Below, one piece after another: positions 46,307 through 54,756 of a stretch of 64,000 nucleotides of DNA. A model generated the notes under the pieces. It made no database searches, was not told where the DNA came from, and was given only the letters and a program-made list of their open reading frames with translations. The stretch is from positions 124,001-188,000 of the forward strand of contig NZ_VWPH01000013.1 in NCBI RefSeq assembly GCF_008630535.1, in the 5' to 3' direction. Numbering within the stretch: the first letter of the stretch is position 1; every line of letters starts with the position of its first letter. Source of the DNA: Saccharopolyspora hirsuta (GTDB lineage Bacteria; Actinomycetota; Actinomycetes; Mycobacteriales; Pseudonocardiaceae). The position numbers and the translations under genes were made by a program.

Positions 46307-46654
46307 TCAGGCGGCCATGAGCACGGGTCCTGCGGGACGGCGCCCGGCAGCGGGACCCGTGCCGCGGACCCGGCGGACGTCGCTGGCGATGCCGATGAGC
46401 AGGTCGTCGAGGCCGACGCCCAGCGCGCCCGCGACCGCGGCGATCATCTCGCTCGACGGCTCCTTGCGCCCGCGCTCCATCTCGGAGAGGTACTGCGGCG
46501 AGATACCGGCCCGCTCGGCGACGTCGACGAGACGCCCGCCCTGCTCCTCCCTGATCGCCCGCAGGTTCCGCCCCAGCGCCTCGCGCCACAGCGGTTCCGG
46601 CTCTCGATCAGGCGCAGGGGCGCGCCGCTGGTGGAAGGGAAGGATGTCCGCCAT
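46307..46654 (-). CDS. PopR/ClgR-like XRE regulator with C-terminal Ala-Ala
   Basis: A 115-residue XRE-type HTH protein (LGRNLRAIREEQGGRLVDVAERAGISPQYLSEMERGRKEPSSEMIAAVAGALGV), the signature layout of ClgR/PopR regulators of clp genes. It ends GPVLMAA. In Streptomyces, PopR controls clpP3-clpP4 and is degraded by ClpP through its C-terminal Ala-Ala, so the same feedback is likely here. It is convergent with the clpP pair. Whether it is the PopR or the ClgR orthologue cannot be settled without a tree. Confidence 0.82.
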   Translation of the reverse strand: MADILPFHQRRAPAPDREPEPLWREALGRNLRAIREEQGGRLVDVAERAGISPQYLSEMERGRKEPSSEMIAAVAGALGVGLDDLLIGIASDVRRVRGTGPAAGRRPAGPVLMAA

Positions 46655-46732
46655 TCCGCCATCCTGACACCGATCCGGCCCCCGGACGCAGCGGTTCCGC
46701 TACCAGCGGAAACCGCGCACCGCGCCGGGCGG

Positions 46733-46843
46733 CTACTTGCTGATCTTGCGAGCCGCGAACACGACGATCAGCACCAGGGCGGCCAAGACGCCGAAGACGA
46801 CGAGCAGTTCGGTCAGGCTGGGCATCGCGGACACGGAGAACAT
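46733..46843 (-). CDS. very small membrane protein
   Basis: A 36-residue candidate: MFSVSAMPSLTELLVVFGVL followed by AALVLIVVFAARKISK, a single transmembrane helix with a basic tail. Starts at 46843 (ATG) or 46825 (ATG) are possible; neither has a strong ribosome binding site. Support is the clean helix-plus-basic-tail pattern and the lack of an overlapping gene. Confidence 0.4.
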   Translation of the reverse strand: MFSVSAMPSLTELLVVFGVLAALVLIVVFAARKISK

Positions 46844-46961
46844 GCCGCCAGCATCCCACGCGGCCTCCGTCCGTCCCCAGCCTTTCGCCGAAGCACCACA
46901 GTGGACGGTTGTGGACTTCGCTGGCTTCTGCGCCGCGATGAAGCCCAGTTGTCGGCCGCGG

Positions 46962-47544
46962 TCAGCGGGGTTCGGGGAGGTCGAGTTGGTTTCGCAGGTC
47001 TGCCAGGGCCTGGGTTTTCTCCTCGTCACGCCAGTCTTCGACGTACCGGTGGAGGACGAGGATCAGCCTGCGGGCGCGGTCGTGGCGTTCGGCGCTCCAG
47101 GTCTTCAGCCGGTCCAGGCCGCGTGCACCGGTTCGAAGTCCGCGCCCGCGGGGAACAGGTGCAAGCCGATGTCGGCGAGGGCGGGGCGGCTCAAATACTC
47201 GAAGTGCCAGGCGGTTTCGAAGGAGAGCATCACCCCGGCCAGCGGGCCCAGCCAGGGGTCTTCGCCTGCGGCGACCTGCTCCAGCCACTTCTCGCAAGCC
47301 TCGCCGAGGCCGTTCTCGGCGAGTCCAACACGGCCAGCGCCATGGCCGCGTGCCCGGCCGCGGTGGTGCGGCCCGATTCGGCGATCGCGCCGAGCGAGGT
47401 TCGGGCTTGCGCGACATCGCCCGCGCGGTAGGCGGTCAGCGCGAGTTCGACCTCGTCCGGGATCGGGCTCAGCGGGTCGGGAGGGAGCGGCCGCGGGAAC
47501 CCGTTGGCGTCCAGCAGGGCGTTTCGGTCTGCAATCGGGTTCAT
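46962..47544 (-). pseudogene. frameshifted gene downstream of the Nudix gene
   Basis: A coding signal that changes frame twice. Frame 1 (47544 to about 47330) starts MNPIADRNALLDANGFPRPL. Frame 2 (about 47325-47115) continues LAENGLGEACEKWLEQVAAG to HAAW. Frame 3 (about 47115-46962) continues DRLKTWSAERHDRARRLILV to the end. Each part is collinear and joined at short ambiguous stretches. The ATG overlaps the stop of the Nudix gene (ATGA), so it was an operon partner. It may be decayed, or the assembly may contain two indels here. The family is not recognised. Confidence 0.65.
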
Positions 47545-48776
47545 CGCGGCGCATCTTGGCAGAACAGGCCGACAGCGCGGAGGGCCAGGAGGAGCGGGAG
47601 GGAGCCGACGTCGCGGATCACCGGGGGAAGGCTCGGGGCTTCGAGGATCGGGGTTCCCGCGCGGAGTTCCGCGCTCAGGGCGGGGAGGTCGACCTCCAGG
47701 GCGGTGACGTCGGAGCTGTACAGGCGTTCCGCGCCGCGCGGGGCCGTGTCGCGGACTTCGGTGCTCGACACCGACAGGTGGGTCACCGCGAAGAACTCCG
47801 GTTTCGCCCCTCGTTCCATCCAGCGGGCGAAGCCCGTCAGCTCGGTGCTCGCGATGGTCTCCGGGGACAGGCCCGTCTCCTCGCAGAGTTCGCGCTCCAT
47901 GCCGGTTCGCAGGACCTCGGCCAGGGTGGGGCGCTCGGTGCCTTCGGCGTCGACGAGGTCGCGGGGTTCCAGGGAGCCGCTGCCGGACGGGGCCAGCAGC
48001 AGGGGGCTGGCCGTGTTGCGGTCGGATTGGCCGACCAGCAGCAGCTTTCCGTCGGTCGTGAACGCCAGCGTGGAGATGCCCACGACGTCGGACAGGATGC
48101 TGGCCGTCAGCGGGCGGATGCGGCCGGAGGCGTCGGTGAGCAGGCGGCGGCGCGGGTCGAGGTCCTCGCCGGTCTCCCGGTTGGTGATGCGCATCGCGCA
48201 CAGCTCGTTGGAGCACTGGAAGTCGAAGAACCGGGCGCGGTGCAGCACGACCTCGGCCTCGCCGGAACCCGGCAGCGGGTCGGTGCGCAGGCCCACGACC
48301 GGGCCGTTGAACAGCAGGCGCCCGCGGGCCCGGATGGGCAGCACGTGCGGGGCCGTGGCGCGCAGGATCGGCGGGAGCCGGTAGGGCTCGTCGGCCAGCC
48401 GCACGGTGAAGGTCCGGTCCCGCAGGGTGCGGTCGATCTCGTCGCTGAGCAGCGCGGTTCCGCGGTTGGGCAGGTAGCTGTACGCGGCGTCCGGGTACGC
48501 GGCCGGTGGTGGGAGCTGCTCGTGCGGGAACGGGGCCGCGATCAGCGAGAACTCGTGGGAGGACCAGCGCTGCCGCAGGTTGCGGAAGTCGCGGACGAAG
48601 GTCGCGGTGCCCAGCAGCAGGGCGATCACCGAGATCGCGACGCCGACCGCGCTGGGCAGGATGGTGATCGCGCCGAGCAGCACGCCGAGGGCGGACACCA
48701 GCACGGGCCATTCGCGGACCGCGAGGAACCAGGTGTAGTCGGCCTTGGACCGCGCGCGGCGCAGCAACTTGCGCAA
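47541..48776 (-). CDS. membrane-anchored Nudix hydrolase-like protein
   Basis: A 411-residue protein starting at a TTG. The N-terminus has two close transmembrane helices (about residues 23-65). The remainder is soluble and carries a Nudix-box-like helix, LAEVLRTGMERELCEETGL, which keeps the RExxEExG core but not a clear leading Gly at the usual spacing. Nudix enzymes hydrolyse nucleoside diphosphates linked to another group; the substrate here is unknown. It overlaps the frameshifted gene downstream. Confidence 0.7.
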   Translation of the reverse strand: MRKLLRRARSKADYTWFLAVREWPVLVSALGVLLGAITILPSAVGVAISVIALLLGTATFVRDFRNLRQRWSSHEFSLIAAPFPHEQLPPPAAYPDAAYSYLPNRGTALLSDEIDRTLRDRTFTVRLADEPYRLPPILRATAPHVLPIRARGRLLFNGPVVGLRTDPLPGSGEAEVVLHRARFFDFQCSNELCAMRITNRETGEDLDPRRRLLTDASGRIRPLTASILSDVVGISTLAFTTDGKLLLVGQSDRNTASPLLLAPSGSGSLEPRDLVDAEGTERPTLAEVLRTGMERELCEETGLSPETIASTELTGFARWMERGAKPEFFAVTHLSVSSTEVRDTAPRGAERLYSSDVTALEVDLPALSAELRAGTPILEAPSLPPVIRDVGSLPLLLALRAVGLFCQDAPR

Positions 48777-48843
48777 CCGAGACCCCCGATGATCGAGTTC
48801 CGGAACTCGATCACAGTAGGGCAGCCGGGCTCGCCGCGGGGAG

Positions 48844-48878
48844 GGTCTCGCGGGAGTACGGCGAACTCCCGCGAGACC
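48844..48878 (-). terminator. terminator after catC
   Basis: A 14-bp perfect stem (GGTCTCGCGGGAGT / ACTCCCGCGAGACC) with a 7-nt loop, four bases downstream of the catC stop codon. Confidence 0.8.
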
Positions 48879-48881
48879 GGC

Positions 48882-49163
48882 TCAGGCCTTGACGTCCGAC
48901 GGGTGGGTGGCCAGCGGCGTGACGTGGATGTCCATGTACGGGAACAGCGGCAGGCCGGAGAGGAGGGCGTGCAGCTCGTCGTTGGAGTCGACGTCGAAGA
49001 TCGAGATGTTCGCGTACTCGCCGACGATGCGCCAGATGTGCGGCCACTTCCCGGCGCGCTGCAGCTCCTGCGAGTAGGCCTTCTCCCTGGCCAGGATCTC
49101 GGTCCGGGCCTCGGGGTCGAGGTCGGGCGGCAGGTGGACGTCCATCCGCACCTGGAACAGCAC
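48882..49163 (-). CDS. catC: muconolactone delta-isomerase
   Basis: A 93-residue CatC, the usual length. It converts muconolactone to beta-ketoadipate enol-lactone in the catechol branch of the ortho pathway. Family landmarks are the start MLFQVRMDVHLPPDLDPE, the central WRIVGEYANISIFDVDSNDELH and LPLFPYMDIHVTPLATHP. It begins two bases after the catA stop, the last gene of catB-catA-catC. Confidence 0.95.
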   Translation of the reverse strand: MLFQVRMDVHLPPDLDPEARTEILAREKAYSQELQRAGKWPHIWRIVGEYANISIFDVDSNDELHALLSGLPLFPYMDIHVTPLATHPSDVKA

Positions 49164-49165
49164 TG

Positions 49166-50023
49166 TCAGTCCTCCTGCGGGTCGAGCTCGAAACCGTATT
49201 CGATCCTAGCGGTGCCGTCGTCCTGGACGACCGGCGCGAGGATCAGCTCCGGCTTCACCGCGCTGGCGATGTCGTCGTCGTTGTGCGGGTCGCCCGGGAA
49301 GTACAGCTGCGCGACGAGCTCCTGGTGGCCGGGCGCGGTGACCTTGACGTGCAGGTGCGCCGGGCGCCACGCGTGCCAGCCCGCGGCGGCGATGAGCTTG
49401 CCGCAGGCCCCGTCGGTGGGGATCTGGTACGGCGCGGGCTGGATGGTGCGGATCCGGAACTTGCCGTCCGGGCCGGTGGTGAAGGTGCCGCGCAGGTTCC
49501 ACTCCGGGATGCCCGGGGCGAACTGGCTGTAGTAGCCGTCGGCGTCGGCCTGCCACAGCTCCACGGTCCCGGCCAGCGGGGTGCCGTCGATCGAGGTGAT
49601 CGCGCCCTCCCACAGCAGCGGGGTGCCCGGCTCGCCGTCGCGCATCGGCAGCGAGGCGTCCGCGCCGCGCTCGGGCGCGTTCGGGACGTAGTACGGGCCC
49701 TCGATCGAGCCCTTGCTGCCCCGGCGGCCGGCGGTGGCGACGTCCTCGACCACGTGCTCCACCCACACGTCCAGGAACAGCGGCCACTCGCCGTCCTGGC
49801 CGACCTGGATCAGCCACGCCTTCAGCGCGTTGTACTCGTCGTAGGTGACCCGGTGCTCGCGGATCGTCCGGTGGATCGCGTCGAGGACCTCGCGGGCGAG
49901 CAGGTCGACCCGCTCCTTCGGGGTGTCCTTGACCGCCTCGTAGGGCGACTTGTCGTGGTGGAAGCGCTCGGTCGCAGCAGCTCCCGACGCGGCTGCGGTG
50001 GCGGTCTCCTCAGCGGTGCTCAT
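49166..50023 (-). CDS. catA: catechol 1,2-dioxygenase (intradiol)
   Basis: A 285-residue intradiol dioxygenase that opens catechol to cis,cis-muconate using non-haem Fe(III). The iron ligands are readable: Tyr112 (EGPYYVPNAP), Tyr165 (DGYYSQF), His223 and His225 (RPAHLHVKV). An N-terminal helical dimerisation domain (about 20-100) precedes the catalytic beta-sandwich. It is the middle gene of catBAC and the expected consumer of catechol made by the iac enzymes. Confidence 0.95.
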   Translation of the reverse strand: MSTAEETATAAASGAAATERFHHDKSPYEAVKDTPKERVDLLAREVLDAIHRTIREHRVTYDEYNALKAWLIQVGQDGEWPLFLDVWVEHVVEDVATAGRRGSKGSIEGPYYVPNAPERGADASLPMRDGEPGTPLLWEGAITSIDGTPLAGTVELWQADADGYYSQFAPGIPEWNLRGTFTTGPDGKFRIRTIQPAPYQIPTDGACGKLIAAAGWHAWRPAHLHVKVTAPGHQELVAQLYFPGDPHNDDDIASAVKPELILAPVVQDDGTARIEYGFELDPQED

Positions 50024-50060
50024 CTGGTTCCTCCAATCCCGTCGTGGGCGGCGGTGGCGC

Positions 50061-51161
50061 TCACGAGGTGCGGTAGTGGGCGAGCTTGTCCGGGTCGATC
50101 TCGACCCCGATCCCGGCGCCGGGCCGGACCCGCAGCTCGCCGTCCCGGATCTGCAGGGGTTCGGTGAGCAGGTCGTCGGTCATGTCCAGGAAGTTGGAGA
50201 GCTCCGCCGCGCGGTGCGCGGTGCGCTGGTGGGCCGCGCCGAAGGCGATCGTGCAGGCGGTGCCCAGCTGGCCGTCGATCTGGTTGCCCATGACGACCTC
50301 CAGGCCGAGCCCCTCGGCGAGGTGGTGCGCGCGCTGCGAGCCGGTGAACCCGGTGCGGGCCGTCTTGATGCTGATCGCGGTGGCCGAGCCGCCGAGGACC
50401 TCGCGGGTGATGTCGGCCGGGGTCACCGCGGACTCGTCGGCGATGAACGGCACGTCCAGCTGCCCGACCAGCCAGCGCCTGCCCAGCACGTCGTCGGCCG
50501 GGCAGAGCTCCTCGGCGAAGAGCAGGTCGAGGTCGGCGAGCTGGCGCATCGCCCGCGCGGACTCCGCCGGGGTCCAGCCGCGGTTGCCGTCCACGTAGAG
50601 CTCCACGGCGTCGCCGAACGCCTCGCGCAGGGCGCGGACCACGGCGACGTCCAGGTCCACCGGGCGGCGGCCGACCTTCACCTTGAAGGTGCGGATGCCG
50701 TGGGTCGCCATCATCCGCTCCGCCTCGGCCACCATCGCGGCCGGTTCGTCGAAGCCGAGCATGTGGCTGACCCTCAGCCGGTCGGTGTAGCCGCCGAGCA
50801 GGTCGGTGACGCCGAGCCCGACGGTCTTGCCGAAGGCGTCCCACATGGCCATGTCGATGGCGGCCTTGGCGGTGGGGTTGCCGACGGTGCGGTCCAGGCG
50901 GGCCCGGGCTACTTCGCGCTCAGTGAGGCGGAGCCCGGTGATCTGCGGGGCGAACAGCGATTCGACGACGGCGACGATCCCGGCCTGCGTCTCGCCGTAG
51001 GTGAACGGGCGGGGCGGTGCCTCGGCCACGCCGACGACGCCGTCCTCGGTGCGCACGCGGATCAGCACGTGCTCCGCGGTGGCCACCTCGCCGGAGGCGA
51101 ACTTCAGCGGCTTGGCGTACGGGATGGCGAACGGGATCGCCTCCACCTCGGTGATCTTCAC
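50061..51161 (-). CDS. catB: muconate cycloisomerase
   Basis: A 366-residue enolase-superfamily enzyme converting cis,cis-muconate to muconolactone. The catalytic Lys pair is in TFKVKVG (Lys160, Lys162); metal ligands are Asp191 (VDGNRGW), a Glu in FAEEL and Asp242 (ADES); the second base is in SIKTARTG. The GTG at 51161 has GGGAGG six bases upstream. It heads the cat operon; the shared two-box promoter signature lies 58-100 bp upstream. Confidence 0.95.
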   Translation of the reverse strand: MKITEVEAIPFAIPYAKPLKFASGEVATAEHVLIRVRTEDGVVGVAEAPPRPFTYGETQAGIVAVVESLFAPQITGLRLTEREVARARLDRTVGNPTAKAAIDMAMWDAFGKTVGLGVTDLLGGYTDRLRVSHMLGFDEPAAMVAEAERMMATHGIRTFKVKVGRRPVDLDVAVVRALREAFGDAVELYVDGNRGWTPAESARAMRQLADLDLLFAEELCPADDVLGRRWLVGQLDVPFIADESAVTPADITREVLGGSATAISIKTARTGFTGSQRAHHLAEGLGLEVVMGNQIDGQLGTACTIAFGAAHQRTAHRAAELSNFLDMTDDLLTEPLQIRDGELRVRPGAGIGVEIDPDKLAHYRTS

Positions 51162-51219
51162 GCGAATCCTCCCGCCGTGGCTGGATGGTTGCCGAGCGTA
51201 TGGAGCCGGTCCGGCGGCG

Positions 51220-51261
51220 GGGAATTGGTAGTGACCCTGCGGGCGTAGGGGATTCCTTTAG
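51220..51261 (-). promoter_or_regulatory. two-box promoter signature upstream of catB
   Basis: Read towards catB: CTAAAGGAATCCCCTACG (51261-51244), 13 nt, then TACCAATTCCC ending at 51220. The first box ends exactly 82 nt before the catB GTG. The same boxes at the same distance precede iacA. It is probably an activator site of the cluster. The rest of the gap to 51514 shows no other feature apart from a GTGCACCATGCAC palindrome near 51338. Confidence 0.7.
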
Positions 51262-51514
51262 GAGGACGGCTCGTTCTGCCTGGTCAGGGGCTTGTTGTGA
51301 CCGTTGGGGCGTGGGGTTTCGCAGTGGCGGTGGAGTGGTGCACCATGCACTTCGGTCGAAGTCCGCTCGGGCAACGGGAAAACCCGCGACAGTCCACTGT
51401 GCACTCCGAAATCCGGTGGTGGACCTGAGCGAGGTCGGCGCATATGCTGCTCGGCATCCCCGACCTCGGCCGCGCTCCGACCGAATCCGACACCACTTGA
51501 GGGGAACACCGCCG

Positions 51515-52072
51515 ATGTCGTTGGAGAAGACCGTCGCCGAGCTGGCCCGCCGGGTCGAGGTGCTGGAGGCCGAAGCCGAGATCCGCCGGGTCCAGGCGCG
51601 CTACATGTTCCTGTGCGACACGCCCTGCCCGGAGTTCGGCGTCCGCGACGACGCCCACCGCATCGACCTGATCATGGAGCTCTACACCGAGGACGCCGTC
51701 TGGGAGGGCGTCGGCGAGTACTACGACAACCAGTTCGGCCGGGCCGAGGGCGCCGCCGCGATCCGCGCGCACTTCGAGGCGTTCTGGGGCCAGAAGCAGG
51801 ACCCGGCGCTGCTGCTGAACGCGCACTACCTCACCTCGGAGCAGATCCACGTCGACGGCACCGAGGCGACCGGCCAGTGGATCCACGTGCAGCCCTGGCT
51901 GTTCTCCGACGGCAAGGCGCTGCTGCGCTCCAGCCGGTTGAACAACGCCTTCCGGAAGACCGGCGATACCTGGAAGATCACACGCACGCGCACCGAGAAC
52001 GTGTTCATCGCACCGCTCGCCGCGGACTGGGTCAGCGACCACCCGACCGCGTCGGTGCTGATGAAGCCGTAG
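51515..52072 (+). CDS. SnoaL-like (NTF2-fold) protein of the iac cluster, possibly IacI
   Basis: A 185-residue protein with an N-terminal coiled coil (LEKTVAELARRVEVLEAEAEIRRVQARYMFLCD) and a SnoaL-like NTF2 fold (LIMELYTEDAVWEGVGEY, GAAAIRAHFEAFWG, NNAFRKTGDTWKITRTRTENVF). Proteins of this type are found in iac clusters, and I believe IacI is of this class, but I am not certain. The ATG at 51515 follows GAGGGG. It is divergent from catB and 37 bp ahead of the FixJ-type regulator. Confidence 0.75.
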   Translation: MSLEKTVAELARRVEVLEAEAEIRRVQARYMFLCDTPCPEFGVRDDAHRIDLIMELYTEDAVWEGVGEYYDNQFGRAEGAAAIRAHFEAFWGQKQDPALLLNAHYLTSEQIHVDGTEATGQWIHVQPWLFSDGKALLRSSRLNNAFRKTGDTWKITRTRTENVFIAPLAADWVSDHPTASVLMKP

Positions 52073-52109
52073 TCGGGCGGGTGGTGGCGATGCGGAGGAG
52101 GCAGGTCCG

Positions 52110-52733
52110 GTGACTTCGGCGGATTCGGAACCGGTGGTGCACATCGTCGACGACGACGCGGCGCTGCGGCAGTCGCTGGTGTTCCTGCTGGAGAGCATCG
52201 GGGTGCAGGCCCTGACTTACCCGGACGCCACCACCTTCCTCGCGGAGTTCGACCCCGCCGAGGTCGCGGTGGTCATCGTCGACGTGCGGATGCCCGGCAT
52301 CAGCGGCTTCCAGCTGCAGGAACGCCTGCTGGAGATGGACTACCCGGCGCCCCTGGTGTTCTGCTCCGCCCACGGCGACATCCCGATGTCGGTCCGCGCC
52401 GTCACCCGCGGCGCGGTCGACTTCCTGGAGAAGCCCTACCAGCCGCAGCGCATGGTGGAGCTGGTCCAGGCCCAGCTCGACGTGGCCCGCCAGCGCTTCG
52501 CCGAGCACGCCGACCGCAGGGCGGTCGCGACCCGCCTGGAGGCGTTGACGCCGCGCGAGCGGGAGGTGTTGCGCCTGGTGATCGAGGGCCTCCCGAGCCA
52601 GGTGATCGCGGGGAAGCTGGGGACGAGCGTGAAGACCGTGGACGTCCACCGCGCCCGCATCAAGGCGAAGGCCGGAGCGGACAGCCTCGCGGCCCTGGTC
52701 CGGGACATCCTCCTGTACCGCGTGGAGGTCTGA
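52110..52733 (+). CDS. FixJ/LuxR-type response regulator
   Basis: A 207-residue regulator: a receiver with the Asp triplet HIVDDDAALR and phosphoacceptor Asp58 (VIVDVRMPG), conserved Lys in FLEKPYQP, then a LuxR HTH (LTPREREVLRLVIEGLPSQVIAGKLGTSVKTVDVHRARI). It is of the FixJ/StyR/TodT class, which often controls aromatic catabolism. The start is a GTG at 52110 after GGAGG. The PAS kinase at 55608 is FixL-like and is the obvious partner although separated by the iacG-iacH operon. It is a candidate for binding the two-box promoter signature. Confidence 0.92.
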   Translation: MTSADSEPVVHIVDDDAALRQSLVFLLESIGVQALTYPDATTFLAEFDPAEVAVVIVDVRMPGISGFQLQERLLEMDYPAPLVFCSAHGDIPMSVRAVTRGAVDFLEKPYQPQRMVELVQAQLDVARQRFAEHADRRAVATRLEALTPREREVLRLVIEGLPSQVIAGKLGTSVKTVDVHRARIKAKAGADSLAALVRDILLYRVEV

Positions 52734-52762
52734 CCCGACCCCCGCTCCGGACCTCGGACGAC

Positions 52763-53059
52763 GCGATTTCAGTGAGGTTTTCCAGCCTCGTTCTGGGTGG
52801 CGGTGCGGGTGGCGGAACCTCAGCGCCCGCCTGGACTCCGGGTGCCCTGACTTATGTATGACCCGATACACGGCGTCAGGGCCGTCCTCGTCAGGCGAAC
52901 GCTGAGAACCCGCGGCGGTGCGAGCTGCGAGGGTGGGCTATGCGCCTGCGGCGCATGCGACACCTGCCGACCGGTGCCGTTCGCCCTTCGCAGCTGCGGT
53001 CCACGGGCAAGATGAACAAGTTCAATGGAAATCGGACCTCCGATTTCCATTGAAATCGC
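52763..53059. repeat. 300-bp inverted-repeat-ended element, copy 2
   Basis: A 297-bp copy of the element at 39560, same orientation and likewise just after the 3' end of a plus-strand regulator gene. The ends are GCGATTTCAGTG and its near inverse. The internal hairpin reads GCCCTGAC ... GTCAGGGC at 52844-52882: compared with copy 1 the two arms have changed together, keeping full pairing. The loop core TTATGTATG...ATACACGGC is conserved. Confidence 0.8.
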
Positions 53060-53130
53060 GGAGAGTCCTCCGCAACCCCGGACGACCTGTCCACACCCCC
53101 CGGCGCGTCGGACGCCCGACACACCGCGGG

Positions 53131-53235
53131 TCCGCAGTTTCAATTGAAACTGCGGATCGACGTGGGTGCGGACCGCAGTTTCAGTTGAAACTGTTGTTGG
53201 TTGTGTGGGTGGGTTGCGGTTTCAGTTGAAACTGC
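53131..53235. repeat. cluster of three GTTTCA-TGAAAC palindromes
   Basis: Three dyads: a perfect 26-bp palindrome at 53131-53156 centred on CAATTG, CAGTTTCAGTTGAAACTG at 53176-53193, and GCGGTTTCAGTTGAAACTGC at about 53216-53235. The last contains the stop codon of iacH and encodes its final residues SFN. They separate convergent transcription units and could be terminators or protein-binding sites. Confidence 0.65.
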
Positions 53236-54469
53236 GGGGGTGGAGGGTTGACTCGACCCAGCAGCCGTGCTGCAGGAGGGTGGATTCCTGCTGGTGGGGG
53301 CCTATGAGCTGGAGGCCTAGGGGGAGGCCGGACTCGGTGCGCAGTCCTGGGACGCCGACGGCTGGGAGGCCGAGGGCTTGCCAGGGGCGGCTCAGGACCG
53401 GGTCTCCGGTGGCCGTCAGGCCGGTGGGGGCCGGGCCGAGGGCTGCCGGGGCCAGGACCGCGTCGTAGTCGGAGAACAGGTCCGCCAGGCGGGCTGCGGC
53501 CTTGGACGCGGTGGTGCGGGCGGTTTCGTAGTCGTGCTGCGGGGTGTTGGCACCCGTCTTCAGCAGGGTTGCCAGCTGGTCGCTCAGCTGCGGGGCGAGC
53601 GCCAGTTCCGCTGCTCGTTCGCGGGCCGCTTCGTAGGCCATGATCACCGGGTGGGCTGCGGTGGCCCGGGCGATCAGCTGGTCGTCGGGGAAGTCGTCGA
53701 TCGTCGCCCCGGCCGCGCGCAGCGCGTCGCAAGCGCTGGTCAGGGCGGTCTGCATCGGTGGTTCCAGGTTCTCGGGCGTCCAGCGCAGGAGGCGTGGTGG
53801 GCGAGCCGCCGCGAGGGCCGGGTCCGGTTCGCCGGTCAAGGCCGACCAGGCCAGGGCCAGGTCGGTCACGCCCGCGGTGAAGAAGCCGTGGCTGTCCAGG
53901 GTGGGGCTCAGGCCGGTGACCCCGTCGGCCGGGAAGCGGCCGGGGGTGAGGACCAGGGAGGCGACACCGCAGAACGCCGCCGGGCGGGTGACCGATCCCG
54001 CGGTCTGGGAGCCCAGGGCCAGCGGGGCGTGGCCCGCGGCGACCGCTGCCGCCGAGCCGCTGGAGGAGCCGCCGGGCGTGCGGTCGAGCGCCGCCGGGTT
54101 GCGGGTCGGGCCGGGGGAGAAGTAGGCGAACTCGGTGGTCACCGACTTGCCGACCGGGATCGCCCCGGCCCGCCGCCAGGCCGTCACGATCGCCGCGTCC
54201 GCCTCCGCGGGCGTTGCGCCCGCGCGCAGCTGCGAGCCGCACCTGGTGGGCAGACCTGCGACGTCGATGATGTCCTTGACCGCGAGCGGGGCTCCGGCGA
54301 GCGGTCCGGTGGCGGTGGGGGCCGCTGGCGGGTCGAGCTCCACCCACGCCTCAAGCTCGCGGTCGGTCTCGGCGATGCGCGCGCGGGAGCGGCGGTGCGC
54401 CTCGGCGGGCGTGGTCGCGGAGTCGACGAGTTCGCGCAGCGACCAGGGCTGCCAGTGCCAGTGGTTCAC
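53222..54469 (-). CDS. iacH: amidase-signature enzyme of the iac cluster
   Basis: A 415-residue amidase signature protein. The Ser-cisSer-Lys triad is in place: Lys65 (LAVKDIID), cis-Ser about 136 in GGSSSGSA and nucleophile Ser159 (GSQTAGSVTRPAAF). In iac clusters IacH is the amidase-like member; it may release indole-3-acetate from amides or act on a ring-opened intermediate, and the exact role is not fixed. The GTG at 54469 overlaps the stop of the upstream small gene (GTGA), third in the iacG-x-iacH operon. Confidence 0.85.
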   Translation of the reverse strand: MNHWHWQPWSLRELVDSATTPAEAHRRSRARIAETDRELEAWVELDPPAAPTATGPLAGAPLAVKDIIDVAGLPTRCGSQLRAGATPAEADAAIVTAWRRAGAIPVGKSVTTEFAYFSPGPTRNPAALDRTPGGSSSGSAAAVAAGHAPLALGSQTAGSVTRPAAFCGVASLVLTPGRFPADGVTGLSPTLDSHGFFTAGVTDLALAWSALTGEPDPALAAARPPRLLRWTPENLEPPMQTALTSACDALRAAGATIDDFPDDQLIARATAAHPVIMAYEAARERAAELALAPQLSDQLATLLKTGANTPQHDYETARTTASKAAARLADLFSDYDAVLAPAALGPAPTGLTATGDPVLSRPWQALGLPAVGVPGLRTESGLPLGLQLIGPHQQESTLLQHGCWVESTLHPRSFN

Positions 54470-54735
54470 GGCTGCTCCCACGCTGCGTCGGCGACCCAGT
54501 AGTCCATGCCGCTGGCGCTGACGCCGTGCCGCCACTCCGAGGTCCGCCGCAGCAGCGGCTCCACCTCGGCGGTGACCGCGTCGGCCGCGTCCGGCCCGTC
54601 CTCCGGGACCTCCCAGTGGACCCAGTTCAGCTCGCGGCCGCGGGCGTCGTGCACGAACAGGTCGACGTGCCGCCAGCCGTAGCCGTGGGTGTCGTTGTAG
54701 CAGGTCAGCGTCATCCGCGTGGGTTCGGCGTCCAT
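54466..54735 (-). CDS. small unknown protein between iacG and iacH
   Basis: An 89-residue acidic protein (MTLTCYNDTHGYGWRHVDLF; EVEPLLRRTSEWRHG; ends YWVADAAWEQP). It has no signal or membrane segment. Its stop overlaps the iacH start and its ATG is 21 bp from the iacG stop, so it is an operon member. The family is not recognised. The position suggests an accessory protein in indole-acetate breakdown. Confidence 0.7.
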   Translation of the reverse strand: MDAEPTRMTLTCYNDTHGYGWRHVDLFVHDARGRELNWVHWEVPEDGPDAADAVTAEVEPLLRRTSEWRHGVSASGMDYWVADAAWEQP

Positions 54736-54756
54736 CGGCTCTCCTCTCCGCAGGGC

